The notes beneath the pieces are model-generated. The model had not been told where the DNA came from. It ran no database searches and worked only from the letters and a program-made list of their open reading frames with translations. A program made the position numbers and the translations under genes. From Clonostachys chloroleuca (taxonomy: Eukaryota > Ascomycota > Sordariomycetes > Hypocreales > Bionectriaceae): 64,000 nt of DNA. Below, piece after piece: positions 43,816 through 56,484 of this stretch; the first letter of the stretch is position 1; each line of letters opens with the position of its first letter. The DNA lies in NCBI GenBank assembly GCA_037952775.1, contig JBANAY010000001.1:3224001-3288000 (forward strand), written 5' to 3'.

Positions 43816-44290
43816 TGCTTTGCTCCTAGAGATTCTCTCACTATCTCTAGAGCTTTCACAATTACTACCGATTCGTCATTTGTCGCTGGAACTAGGCCAG
43901 CAATTTCGTTCCTGCAATTGTGGATGCCGAGAGCCGAAACGATGTGTTTGGGTTGATGAGAGCAAGTTGACGATGTATGACTTGCGCTCACGCCGATTTT
44001 TTTGTGGAATATCGAAGGTGAAGCTAACACAAGTCGGGCATTAAAAAGCGGGTCGTCCACTAGTTGTGGCTGCATTGGTCAGACAAATTGCCGGGTTTGT
44101 ACCTCACTCATTTATTTTGCTGTGAGATACTTTGTCCGGAAGATACAGGCATGGGTATCACGTGACGAGCAAACTTCCCTCTGTCCCGAAAATCAGACGG
44201 GCAGCTCCCGACGAGGCACTTCTTTTGGCGACCAAACTGCCTTGACGACGGCGAACGGACAGTCAATTCCACACGAAATCGTTCTCGACT
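43816..44290. promoter_or_regulatory. divergent promoter region RPC82 / QCR2 with a CCAAT box
   Basis: 475 bp between the two starts. ATTGG at 44074-44078 (CCAAT on the other strand, CCAATGC) lies about 215 bp upstream of QCR2. The CCAAT-binding complex controls respiratory genes in Aspergillus, so a role at QCR2 is plausible but not shown. Confidence 0.4.
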
Positions 44291-45835
44291 ATGATCTCGA
44301 GATCGTCTCTCGCCCGAAACGCGCAGAAGGCCGCTTGCCGGTCATGGGCTGCCCAGCCCCTGCAGCGAAGAGCCTTTGCCGCAGCTGCGAACACTGGCGC
44401 TTTTGAGTCTTCGGATGTTTCTGGACTCAAGGTTGCCTCGCGCGATGCTCACGGCCCCACGACGAAGCTTGCCATTGTTGCCAAGGCTGGAACTCGTTAT
44501 CAGCCCCTCCCCGGATTGGCTGTTGGTCTCGAGGAGTTTGCTTTCAAGGTACTGTTTTGTCATTGATATGTCACGGCAATTCCTGAGCTAATTTGTCGTG
44601 AAGAACACCCAACGCCGATCTGCCCTCCGAATTACTCGCGAATCCGAGCTCCTTGGTGGCCAATTGACCGCATCCCACACCCGTGAGGCTGTTGTCCTCC
44701 AGGCCAGCTTCCTGCGCGAGGATCTGCCTTACTTCGCCGAGCTGCTGGCCGAGGTTGTCTCTTCCACCAAGTACACCAGTAAGGATCCTATGTGTTAAGC
44801 GTCACCAATTGCAGTCGCTGATGGTCTCATAGCCCACGAGTTCCACGAGGATGTTGAGCGAGTTCTCCATCTCAAGCAAGCTGCCTTCAATGCCGATGTC
44901 AACGCTCTCGCCCTCGATAACGCTCACGCCGTCGCCTTCCATGTCGGTCTGGGTGCCCCCGTCTATCCTACCCCCACGACTCCGTACCAGAAGTACTTGA
45001 ACGAGGAGTACATTGCTAGCTACGCAGACGTCGTTTACACCAAGCCTAACATCGCCCTTGTTGCTGAGGGTGCTCCTTCCCAGGATCTCTCTAAGTGGGT
45101 TGGTCAGTTCTTCAAGGATGTTCCCTCTGCCTCTCAAAGCGGCCAGTCCCTGAAGGTTGAGGCTTCCAAGTACTATGGTGGTGAGCAGCGCACATCTCAC
45201 ACCGGTGGCAATGCTCTAGTCATTGCTTTCCCCGGCTCTGAAGTTTCCAACGCCAAGCCCGAGATTGCTGTCCTTGCTGCTCTTCTCGGCGGCCAGTCCA
45301 GCATCAAGTGGTCATCTGGCTACAGCCTTCTCGCCAAGGCAACCGCTGGCACCTCCGGCCTCTCTGTCACCACCTCTAACCTCGCTTACTCTGATGCTGG
45401 TCTCCTCGCCATCCAGCTCTCTGGTCCCGCTGCCTCTGTCCGCAAGGGTGCCGAGGCCACCGTGAAGGCCCTCGAAGCCATTGCCAACGGCTCTGTCAGC
45501 CAAGAAGATGTCTCCAAGGCTGTTGCCAACGCCAAGTTCAACGTTCTGGATAGCGCCCAACAACCGGATGCCGCACTCCACCTCGCTGGATCTGGCATTG
45601 TCAACACTGGTAGCCCCTATGACATTGCTAAGTCTGTCAAGGCTATCGAGGCTGTCACCGCTGACGCCCTGAAGACCGTAAGTTTTACTCTCTTCTCCTT
45701 GTTACGTTGCATTGTGACGTCAACTAACTTCATTCGTAGACTGCCAAGGCTCTTTTGGACGGAAAGGCGACTGTATCTACAGTGGGTGATCTTTTCGTTC
45801 TCCCATACGCCGAGGAGATTGGTCTCAGGGTATAG
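44291..45835 (+). CDS. QCR2: ubiquinol-cytochrome c reductase core protein 2, 457 aa
   Basis: Core subunit of respiratory complex III at the inner mitochondrial membrane, matrix side. Exons: 44291-44548, 44604-44778, 44833-45677 and 45740-45835, with introns of 55, 54 and 62 nt. The N terminus (MISRSSLARNAQKAACRSWA...RRAFAAAAN) is a presequence. It belongs to the M16 peptidase fold but has lost the HxxEH zinc site: the equivalent segment reads GLEEFAFKNT (about 79-88), as expected of Qcr2. Other anchors are ITRESELLGGQLTASHTRE, THEFHEDVERVLHL and the C-terminal DLFVLPYAEEIGL. An alternative acceptor 18 nt upstream of exon 3 (44815) is also in frame and would add six residues. Confidence 0.95.
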
Positions 45836-48800
45836 ATAGCGGGTCGATAGGCGTAATAGCTTGTACCAACAGTCGCGATCGTCTAGATAGGGGGATGTGG
45901 CGGTTTGTCCGTATGTCAATAACTGTATCAGAATTCTTTTGTCCAGTCCAGCCCCCATTCGAAACTCATGCCTCAGTACTAAAAATACATACGAATGATT
46001 ACCCTTCTTCTAATATTTAACCTACCCTATAGCTCGTATACTTTGAATCTACCACTTGGCCACTCAAGCTGAGATTTGACCCTGGGTGATCAATTGCTCG
46101 GGTAGGCGTGACCAGATAACCTCGGATAAGAGGGGTGACGACACTAACAGAAGTCAAGAGTGACACATCAGGCATAATGTTTACTCCCATAGTGGTGGAA
46201 AATGTCGTAAAGTCAGGGCGTGAGCTCTGTTGTAAGCTTTCGACTAGCAGAACTTTTATTGTAAGATCCCAAGTGGAGAAATCCAGACATGCCGTTGCTT
46301 TGGAAACACACCAAAAAAAAAAAAAACAAAGATGGCAAGGTTGTTCATGGTGAGGTCACTTTGTAACCCCCAATTGCCTTTCAGTATGGATTCAATTGGG
46401 ATGCACCTTATGTAGTATGGGATGCGGGGCAATGCTAACTTCCAGGAAGGGATCAAGTGGGTGACATGGAAATTGAGACACTCAAACATTGAGCTGCTTA
46501 TTCTCAAGTCTGCGACTGGTATTATCAGATTATTGAGTCCTAATAATATATAATACTGTTATTATTATTACTTTCTTCTATTTTTATACTACTGAAATTC
46601 TTTATTCATTGCAGAAAGTAGTCGATTAATAACTAACTCTTCTATTAGGTGTCTCATTTCTCCTGTCGTCCACTTGAGGATCTAGCAGAACCCATCGGGT
46701 ACATTTCTCTTTACGCCATTAGGTACGTATCTATGTCTTGGGTGCTTCTACGGGATGTAGTGTACGGCCATCGTAAGCAGACTGTTCATAACACGTTGTC
46801 CTAGGCTTTAACATACCGACTGCCCAAGATTTACCCTTACGCTATCTAGTTGGAACCTGACCAGAGTCTACCGGATAGGTAATACGAGTCGCTTTCTAGG
46901 ACCGAAATCTTGAACAGCACTAATTATTGCAGGACCTGAATCCAAGGCTAGTCTCGTCATTGGATCATTGAGTTTCACTTAATTTTTTTTTCCTGCGGGC
47001 TGGCTTGTTTCAGCTTGTTCGGAGATGGCAAGGTGCTATAAATATGCACAGCACTTTGTGCTCGTTACGAGAAAATTAGGCTCCTTGGCTATGCTCAATT
47101 AAAGCATATAAATGAGTTACTGGGGTCTTGTATCCGAGAGTCTTTCGTTGACAAGCCATAATTAATATTCATGGCCATTTGTTGTCAGATATACTCAAGG
47201 GCGGCGTCAACTGCAACCAGCCGCCCATTTAATTTTTTTTTGTCCTTGGGGCTGTATGTACGTTGGTAGTTTTGGTATGTTTGAGCTTACTGTTCGGCAT
47301 GAGAGGCCCCCATTTGTGAAGGGAGAAGGGCGGGCACTTGGCGGCCGGGCCGTCTCCTGATGATTTCACAGCCTCCAAGGGGGACAGCCAAAGTGCTACT
47401 ACATACCTTATAGTTGTTGGGCAACATACCCTTACCAACCTAGTCGCCGATCGTATAATAGCATCGCATTGGTATAATGACCAGCTGTGCAATGACACAA
47501 GAAGGAAAGAGGAACGGGAAGAGGGAAGGAAATATTAGTCTGACAGAACAATAGCGAGCATCGTTCATGCCCTGTTGAGGCTCCGCCCGGAGACCGCATC
47601 ACTGACGACGGGTAGGCACTTACTCAGTACGAAGGTACCTCCCACCATGTAGGTCAGGTACAACACGGCATTGATGGTACGGCATGTAAGTAGGTAGACG
47701 CCTGCAGCCAGGCTCTCTCCTGGACTTTCTCGCCTTGGCTAAGGTTCCGTCCGCTGTGGCGGTGTTTGGCCTTCCTGAGCCAAGGTTCCATTCGTCAAGC
47801 TTTGAAGCAATTAAGCTTCCACTGCCCAGTAATAAATTTCTGGGCCCAGCCGCCAAACCGCTGGGCAAGCCTGTGGCACAAGACCCAGGCCTGGTGGTAG
47901 CAACTAGCCCCGGAAGGAAGCGACAGGGTACGTACTAATTAGCAAGGCATTCCGCTGAGGCGCCGGCCATCCATACAACCTGCGTGGGACTGCCCACTAC
48001 CGTCACTTTAGGGGGAGGGTTCGCCCAGTAGTGGGTGCGCCAAACAACAAAGTGTTGACTCCTCCACTCATTCCACCATCTCCTCCTGTCCACAGTCTCG
48101 TCAACTTCCATCGCCCTTCTCCAGACTCCTCCGTCGAATCCGATTCCTCTCCTCTCCCCATGTCACCTGGGCCCCTCCTGAGACAACTATCATAATTCCG
48201 AGCCGCAGAAATTGGCGAAATTTTGTTTGTTTGGTGAATTTCTTGTCTCTCGCTTTCTCTCCATTTCCTCCCTCCTCTGGAATAGGTGCGTTGCGTCCCC
48301 CGGATTGCTAGCAATTTGTCTCCCGAGCCACACAGCTGTGCTTGCTCTATGCCGGGCTTTTTGGATTTCTTAGAAAAGAACCGTGGCACTTGCTCTGGAT
48401 TCGAGTCTTGGAAACTTGTTCAACTTCTTTTTTTTTTTGGGATCTGTCGCTGATATCTGTCGCTAGGTCTGGGTAGTTTTCTTGACACCGCCTTCACTCG
48501 CCCTTCGATCGGACAGACCAATTCTATTCAGTCCTCGTAGATAGGCTGGAACGGTTACTTTGGAATATCCCCAGGTTCTTTCCGACCCAATCACCGCCGA
48601 GCGTTTCCCTTGACCTTGCTGTCGCTGTCAACGTGAGTTCTGATTCAGAAATGGCCCCACAACTTCTCACACATACCTTCAAGCTTTCCTTGTCTCGTGG
48701 CATATGAGGTGCAAGGTTTGCGGGCCAGCTCTAACACCCATTCATGGGAATACGTGCATATGGCTTGTCCCCGCCCTTTTTACACATGTCCTCACTTTAT

Positions 48801-48990
48801 TTACTTATCGAGATACCCTCTTCTAACTCAGGTGGATTGATAGGCTTCCATACCCCCGCCTCAACCATCACGATTGCGTGCGATACGAACGGACGCAAAG
48901 GACAACAATCCCCTAGCGCTTGCATGGTCGATCTGCGCATCGGTAGAAGCACCTCTTGAGAAGTGTCTGGTTTACTTCCTGCTGGTCAGA
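45836..48990. other. 3.2-kb intergenic region
   Basis: Between two plus-strand genes. The part from 46.5 to 47.2 kb is A/T-rich, with TAATAATATATAATA-type sequence near 46540. C/T-rich DNA at 48.05-48.3 kb is probably near the transcription start of the Pbp1-like gene. I looked specifically for an Lsm-domain exon here and saw none. Confidence 0.45.
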
Positions 48991-51942
48991 ATGCCTGGTC
49001 CGAGGAAGGATAATTCTGGTGGGAACGCGGGGAGGCCTGACGGTCGCGGCCAAAATGGTGAGTATCCTTGGTCCTAGGTTGAAAATATTGAGGGCGTGTC
49101 CTGATCCTTTCTGTCAATAGGAAACCGAGGCGGCTTCCAGACCGACTCATCCATTTCAAACAGCCGATTCGGACACGAGCGGACACTGCAGCGATGGATG
49201 CCAGATGCGAATGATGCAATTGATGGGAGCTTGGAGAAATCTTCCAACACCAACACCGGAGGCTGGGACCAGTTTGCAGCAAACAAAGAGCTCTTCGGCC
49301 TTACGACTGATTACGACGAAAACATTTATACGACGGCGATTAATAGAAGCCATCCACAGTATCGTGAGAGAATCGCCGCAGCCGAAAAGAAGGCTCGTGA
49401 GATCGAGCGCAGTGTAGCAAGCACAGCCCATGTTGCTGAGGAGCGAGTTATGGACTACGTCGCGGGCTCTGAACCCAACGATGACAATGAAGAAGACAAG
49501 TAAGTGTCCTTAAACCTGCAAATGTTATCACTTGCTGACACCTCAATAGATATAGTGGCGTTCGTCGCCAAGGGCAAGCACCCTTGGCAGGCCGTGAGAA
49601 TAAGTATACTCCTCCGGCCAAGAGGGCTCCCGCAGCTCACTCAACCGTGAAGGGAGCCCCGGTTGACCCTGCCATTATTTCATCCCAGATCAAGGTTTCT
49701 GGTAAGAAGACGGCGGTGCTTGGACCAAGTGGAGATGGTGTCAAGAATGGTGCTGTTGCCAGCAATGAAAAGACAAAGCCCGCTCAGGCAAAGAATTCGG
49801 AAGAGAAGACCACCGATGCGACTGCATCTGCACAAGATGCGAAGGTTGCAGAAAAGGCGAGCCCATCTGGCCGACCCTCCACAAACGGAAAAGCCGGATC
49901 TCCCAAACCCAAACCTAGCGCAACCTCAACCGTTGAGCGCGATGTGCTCAAGGAGTTCAAGACATTCGCAAATCAGCAACGCGAGAACGCGCAGAAAGTT
50001 CGCAGCAGCAAGGCCAAGGCCGATAAGGAGGTCAAATTGACCGAGCTCAAGAAATTCGCCAATAGTTTCAAGCTGTCTACTCCGGTTCCAACCGATTTGG
50101 TCTCGATTATTGCAAAAGACCCAGCAAAACAGAAGGAAATTCAAGCTAAGGCGCTCAAGAACGCCGAGGAAGTTGCCAGAACAAAGGCGGAAACCTCATC
50201 CAAAGATACCAAACCCACACCAGCAGCAACATCGGGAGACACACAGACGAAGCCTGCTGAGCAGCCGCCAGCCAAGCATAACTCCGAGCCTCGCGCGCCC
50301 CGAGCTCCCAATGCTCCTCAAGGAAACACACAAGGTGGTCCACAAAACCGCCATCCTGGGCACCGTCAGCAGTATACTCAACAGCCTTACCAGTACAGGA
50401 ACAATCGTGGACCCCACCACATTCCCCCACAGCAACAGACTGGTAACCTTGCCCAACGCATCCGGAACGCGGAACAGCATAAATTCTCTCAGCCGTTGGC
50501 CCCTCATCAGCACATTCCAGGCCAGGAAACACGACCTCCCCCAACTGGTCCCGCTAACAACGTTGACCAGAGCTTTAACCGCCGCCTGTCTGGAGTACCT
50601 TCTCACATGGGAGCCAAGCTTAATCCAAATAGCCATGAATTCAGGCCCGGTTCCTTCATTTCCACTTTGAATCAGAATGGACACCCAAGTGCATCATCCA
50701 GCCCAAGGTCTGGGGCGAACAACCCTCCCGAGCATCCTGCTGCTCCACCGACCGCACCAGCACCAGCTACTGCTGGGGGCCAGCTCATTCGTCGCAAGAC
50801 CAAAGCTGTTGATGTCGGCAAGTGCTTTATCTTGGCACATATCAAGACCCTCACCCCGCCACAAGGAAGGAATTGGGATGAGAACGGAGGACTTCGCCCC
50901 GCTTATGATACTCTGCCGACATGGCGACAGCTCCAGGTTGAAGAAAATAAAGAATCAACCATGCACTTGACTTATGCCCAACACTTTGAACGCCAGCCGT
51001 TCGGAGGTTCAACCATGGCAACGCCCAACCCGCCTCATGTTGTCCCCCATATCGCTCACCAGCACCAGCTGCCATTCCACCTCCAGCAGGGCGGCCACAA
51101 CATGGGGCCGCGACAGTCACCTCACTTGGCTCAAATGCAGATGCATACTCCGCAGCATGGACCAGGCCCCCATCAATCGTATGGGCACGACGATCACCGT
51201 ATGGTTCACTCAAATTCGGCGCAGTCGTTTGCCTCACCTCGCCTCGGCCAAGTTGCCATGGCATATCCCGGAATGAACTCACCTGGTCAGGTTCCCTACC
51301 ACCAGCCAGTGTTTATGAGCCCCGGAACACCACAGATGAACTACAGAAGTTTCTCCAACAATCCTCAGTATATGCCGCAGGGACAGCCGCAGCTGGGAGG
51401 ACACATGATGATGCAGCCGCACTTTCCTCCCCAAGGAATGGTCGGTGGCCCACAAATGATGTATCCCGGAGCCCCTCCACACTTCATGACTCCTGGTGGG
51501 CCTCCCCAACCCGCCCCTGGTGCAAATGGGTATCCAAGCCCTGGACGCCCAGCTGCCCCTATGATGACCCACCAAGGTTCTCAGCAAGGCCAACCTATGT
51601 ATGGAATGAGTCCAAATGTCGGGTATAGCCAGCCGGCATTTGCACATGGCCAACCTGGTGGCCCTAGTCAGTAATTTTAATCTCAGATATCGGTCAATGT
51701 ATGGCTGACTCGGGGAAGCAGTTTCCAACACACGGGGTTATAACAATGCAGGCCCACAGCATTTTGGTACCAGCCCTCAACAGCCACATCAATTCGGGCA
51801 CCATCCACAGAGGAGGGGCAGCAGTAGTTACAATAAGAACTATGGTGATCAAACTCAGAATCAGAAAAGCCATCCAGCCAGTCAAGCAACGAGTCAGCCA
51901 GTGTCAAATCGAGTGACGAATGGTAGTGACGAAGCTAAATGA
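48991..51942 (+). CDS. PBP1: ataxin-2/Pbp1-like protein with LsmAD and PAM2 but no Lsm domain, 927 aa
   Basis: Homologue of yeast Pbp1/ataxin-2, which binds poly(A)-binding protein and works in stress granules and poly(A) control. Exons: 48991-49057, 49121-49499, 49550-51666 and 51722-51942; introns 63, 50 and 55 nt. The last splice (donor GTCAGT) skips a premature stop at 51672 and adds a ~73-residue N/Q-rich end (NAGPQHFGTSPQQPHQFG). LsmAD is plain at about 70-135 (GWDQFAANKELFGLTTDYDE, SHPQYRERIAAAEKKAREIE). A PAM2-like motif KLNPNSHEFRPG is near 506. The rest is disordered, rich in P, Q, G, H and M. In the family an Lsm domain normally stands before the FxTDxxISN segment, but here FQTDSSISN starts at residue 28, straight after a 22-residue first exon. 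Confidence 0.9.
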
Positions 51943-54398
51943 GCACCGTTCTGGCCAAAGGCGTGATGGTATCAACCTTCATTTTTTAACGATGATATCC
52001 TCATTCACGGCATCACCCGCGTATTCACTGTCCGGCTAAGGACCGCCTCTGGAATCAGCATCGTTTGGCCGGCATGGAGAGGTTGTCTCCCATATAACAG
52101 ACATATGGATATAGACTATGCAACATCACCAGGCCCAGATTTGCGTGGTCCGGATATAACTACACTATAAGACACAACCTTATCTTGGACCTGAACTTCT
52201 TATTTCGATTCCTATTGCTATCGAGGAAGCTATGCTTATTCTCTTACACCCAATTTCGATATAGAGATCTGAGTGGCTTATTCTTGATCAACTCGAGTCG
52301 GAAGCCTAGGGCAAAACAAGAGATGGTATTGTGGTGAAGAACTGGTGTCAAGCTGCATAGCAAAGTGCCGCATGCCACTGTTTCTTTTGAGGAACCGTAC
52401 TGGGAGCGTAAGACGGACGTTGAAGAAGTCTCTAGGCGACCATTTCACTCTTCACTTTGGCTAGCTCTCGGTATCACACCACATCATAGCGGGGTGAGCT
52501 ATCCGGATAGAGTTTGGGTGTTCGGGCACAATGAGAAGCGAAGCATCCATACAGCGGATGAGACAGGATAAATTATATGCCGTGGGCGGCTGCAGGCGAC
52601 CCAGAGAAGACGGTGTTCTATGTTTTGTTACCACGGAAGAAGCATCATTTACAGAACACACGGCCTGCATCATTGGCCTGTATTTGAGTTATGATTACCG
52701 TAGCATATCCATAGGCATATCAAAGGCATTGAGAAACCAGCTGTGAACTGCAAATCACTGGTGATGTCGGTGGCTAAGAATACATGAATGGACACAGAAC
52801 AAGTTGAGGTTTTGATATACAAGACACCCAGTAGCCAGAAGACATAGGCCTACGAGACAGCAAGATTGGGGCGAGAGGGAGAGACCCTGAAAAGCGTTTG
52901 TTCTGAATAGGGACTGAGGCAATGGACGGCTTGCCTCCTGGATCAACATCCGGTGAGGGCCAGGGGCTGCGGACTCAAATAAGGGGGTGGGTGTGTCTGT
53001 TCCTGTCTGTGCGAGTGTGAGCGCGTATGCGTATGTGTGGGCGGACCACAACATCTGGCCCAGATCGTGCCCCCAAGTTTCGTCTGATGGGTGTCTGCTG
53101 GGTTGGCCTGGACCACCAGCTGGCAGGAACCACTTGTTATACCTAGGACTATAGCAATGCAGCCCCCACCGCTTATAACCGGTGGCATTGGGGGTGGTGG
53201 TGATTGCCACTCACGCACATCTCCTCCTCCATGTCACATTGTTGGCTTGAACGAAGACTTTTCAATCCGAGAATGAAGTCCCGACGCTTTGACTCAGGGT
53301 CCTGTTGTCTCGTACCTGAATGTAGATCTAATACAGTTGAACCGAAAAGAAGAAATCATCTCATCTTAAGAAACGGCGAGCCTCAGCGAATCATGGCTGT
53401 GTGACGAACGTGACCCGGTTTTGAAACATGCCAGTTCAACCAGCTTCCAAGGATGGGCCAATGAAGCAGATCTTCGTGTCCGCCAGCATGATTGTTAGTG
53501 CCCAAAACCGTGCATGAAGTCAATCTAGTGTTGTAGAACATGTGGCTCAGCTCAGGGGTTGTCTACGTACGTTGTGTCGTGTAAGGGTAGCAAAGCATTC
53601 GTGTGGGAATAGTGGCAAGGTTACATTTTCCTCCCCCATGCACCCAATATAGGTTCGCACTTACCGAGCGCATCATGTTTCCGATGGAGGAAAATACCGA
53701 GACGTGGAGATTTAATGACTCCTGCCTACACTGGAAAGGTCTGAGACGCCTTGGAGTCTATCAATGCCGGAGAAAAGAGAAGGCATTGTTACTTCACAAG
53801 GACATTCTTTCCGCGAAGAAAGAGTTGAATTTTTTTCTTTTTCTTTTGCGAAATTCCCTTTCACGGTCTCACATATTGTGTAAGGTAATAAATGATTTAG
53901 CAATAAGAGTGCAAACTTCCGTTGTGCAGTGACGACTAATGAACATTAGTACGGTGTCAGTGATCCAAGATCAAACGAAGTTCGCATTCATTGAAAGATG
54001 CAACTACGCAAGGGCCTCCTTTCTCCGAAAGGAAAAGTTAGATGGATGGATAGATGTAACCTGGCTTGCCCGAACAGGACGAGTTACCTAAACAGTGCTG
54101 TTATTCATGGCGTGCCCCTGGCAGGCAGATCTTGGTTTTGGGTTTCCGAAGTTTGGTAATGCAATGCGGCGTAGCAAGGAATCGGAGGGGGAACATCACG
54201 GGCCATCGGCCGGCAGTTCCATGATAGGCATCTCGTCGGGTTCTGCTATGGGCAGCTTCCTGTTGTGTTGTGTGTGGAGGTTAAGTTGAGGATGTAGGCA
54301 GCAATTGCCAGCCCATGGAGCCAGCTTTCAGACGGATCTGCACTGAGATGTTGTTCGGTCTAATTTCTTTTGGGCGGCCCCATCTCACTATTTTCCTT

Positions 54399-54420
54399 TT
54401 TTTTTCTCTCTCTCTCTCTT
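54399..54420. repeat. T run followed by (CT)n microsatellite
   Basis: A short poly-T stretch runs into about eight CT dinucleotides on the plus strand. Confidence 0.85.
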
Positions 54421-56073
54421 GCTTCGCCTGAGCTGGCGTTTCGAATGGGCTTTTACCTACCGAATGTGGTGAGAGTCGGTGCGGGGGCCTTGTCTGTCCA
54501 TGGGTGGGTGAAACCGAAACCTCCGATATGCTTATGCTGGGCACCGGCACTTGGCATTGATTGACTGCAATATGGAATTCGCAAGACCCAGGAGCTGCCA
54601 GGGTCCTATGGCAGTGGGTGCTTCCACATGTCAAAGTCTGGAAGAGGGGTGAAGAGGAAAAGGAAATCTTGATATTCGAATGGAGGTGGCTGTGCGTGAT
54701 GGCATGACTCTGGTCTACGAATCATAGAGTGCGAATTCAACATGTAAAATTACCAGGGATGACTGGCTGGTTTGCCCTAAGACACCAGACTACGCCCGAG
54801 ACAAAGGCAAGAGTCGGTGGCTTGGAGTGTCAGCCTTCCCGATAGCCGGAGAGGCAAGTGGCTGGCAGCGACGAAGCGTATCGAAGTGAAAAGCTGGTGG
54901 TTTCAGAGGCGGCTGGGAAGGGTGCCATCATTGGCTGCGGGTGGCTGCAGCAGTGGTGAGGTGCTGAGCAGGGGCCCCCAGTGATCGGCAAGCACCTGAG
55001 GGCTAGGCTGAAGGGTGTCGAAGCGCGCACTGGCAGCTGGCGGGTTCTGCAACACGCTAGCCTGGAAGCAGCGCATAGGGATGTGCGTGGGTGGGTGTGG
55101 CGCCTGAGACGAGACAGCAACTGGCTCTGGACCAACCACCACCAGTCCACGGGCCATCACCAGCTTGAGCCGTCAGGGTTTTCTCTCCGGCACAGCGGCA
55201 ATGCGCGTCACCGCACCAGGGGAATGGTCTGTCCTGCGCTGGCTGCCGGCCGGGGCTCGCCTTGACTGGACGAACAGGCCCATCGGCGACTTCCCATCCC
55301 CATCAAGTCTCCCTGCCCTCCTAGACACATGATACTTGTTCCAGACTCACATACCCAATCGAGTCTAAGTCAGTGCAGGCTGGCGTCTACCCGTCTTCCA
55401 CTCGCTTTGAGTCAACGTCGAGCTTCCCAGGCAGGCGGGAGATCCCCCCGCCCCGCCCACCGCTGTCGCTGTGTCGTGTTGGAGCAAGCACCGTCAATCA
55501 GACACCGCTCACGTACCTGTACGTGACAGTGACGGGTGAAGCGTTTGGCAAGACGCTAGCCTCCTGGGCTCTGTGTAAGGGAAGCGAATCGGGCATTCGA
55601 CCGAGCATTCATTGGGCTACAACGTAACATGATCAGCCAGGCGAAACCACGGCCTGGTCTGAGCTCTGCCCAACGGGTCAAGCCGAGTCGCTCCCTTTGC
55701 GTGCTACACGCCAGCCTGCCCTCCCTCTTGAAGAGGCGCACGGATGCCCTGACTATGGAGCCTCTAGGGGAACAATGGGGAAGTGTCTGAGAACCCTAGC
55801 AACATACCCCATTGTGTAGGCGCCTGCCTATTGCAAGCCTTGCTGATTCTTGATGCGTTTTCATCTGGTAAGGCAGAAGGGGTGTGGGTAAGAAGGGGCG
55901 TAAAGGGGTTGCGTGACTTCGAGTTCATGTACAGGGAACAGATGAATTTGTGAACAGTGTTGGTATGGATGAATCGGCACAATGCCATGTAGTCGAGGTG
56001 AACGATGGCCACACCCTCCCCGAATACCAAACGCTCCACCTACGTGTGCTCGCGGGTGGCCACAACTGCAGAG

Positions 56074-56080
56074 TATAAAG
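56074..56080 (+). promoter_or_regulatory. TATA box candidate of the AA11 LPMO gene
   Basis: TATAAAG stands 405 bp before the ATG, followed 30-60 bp later by C/T-rich DNA. It implies an unspliced leader of roughly 370 nt. Confidence 0.45.
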
Positions 56081-56484
56081 AGGTTCTCATCCTCTCAGCT
56101 TAGCAATTCTTTCTCCCAGGTTACACAGCCAACCACAGCCAGGTGCTTTCATTCTCCATTTGTTACAACGTTCTCTCTTGTGTTCATCGAGTGTTCCGCA
56201 AGCCGCTTCACTCACAGTCACTGACGTCTTGTTCTGCGAACAAGTCTCATCATTCATTCAAAACAAACTCTTCAAGAACACGCTTCGTTTTCCAGCTTTG
56301 AGCCGCGCTCACATCTTGGTATATACCCATCCACACCTGGCAACCAGACCTGCAACCTCGAACCGGTCACCGACGCTCTCTACGATCTGGCTATCTAGCA
56401 TCGTCCTGGTTCCGACCTGAATTTCTCGACACTACAGCAAAACGCTCACGAGCTATTCAAAACAACCTTCATTTTTCGCTCACC

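Larger units (their letters stand above)
51943..56484. other. 4.5-kb gene-poor region
   Basis: Only short overlapping frames without motifs or consistent splice sites. A GT-rich stretch lies at about 52985-53045 and a T9/CT microsatellite at 54400-54420. The last 400 bases are the leader and promoter of the LPMO gene. No tRNA or other RNA gene recognised. Confidence 0.45.

Noticed and set aside
52755..53210. Minus-strand frame of 151 codons in the 4.5-kb gap
   Set aside because: Composition is irregular (Cys/Trp/His-rich without pattern) and no homology or splice context is seen.
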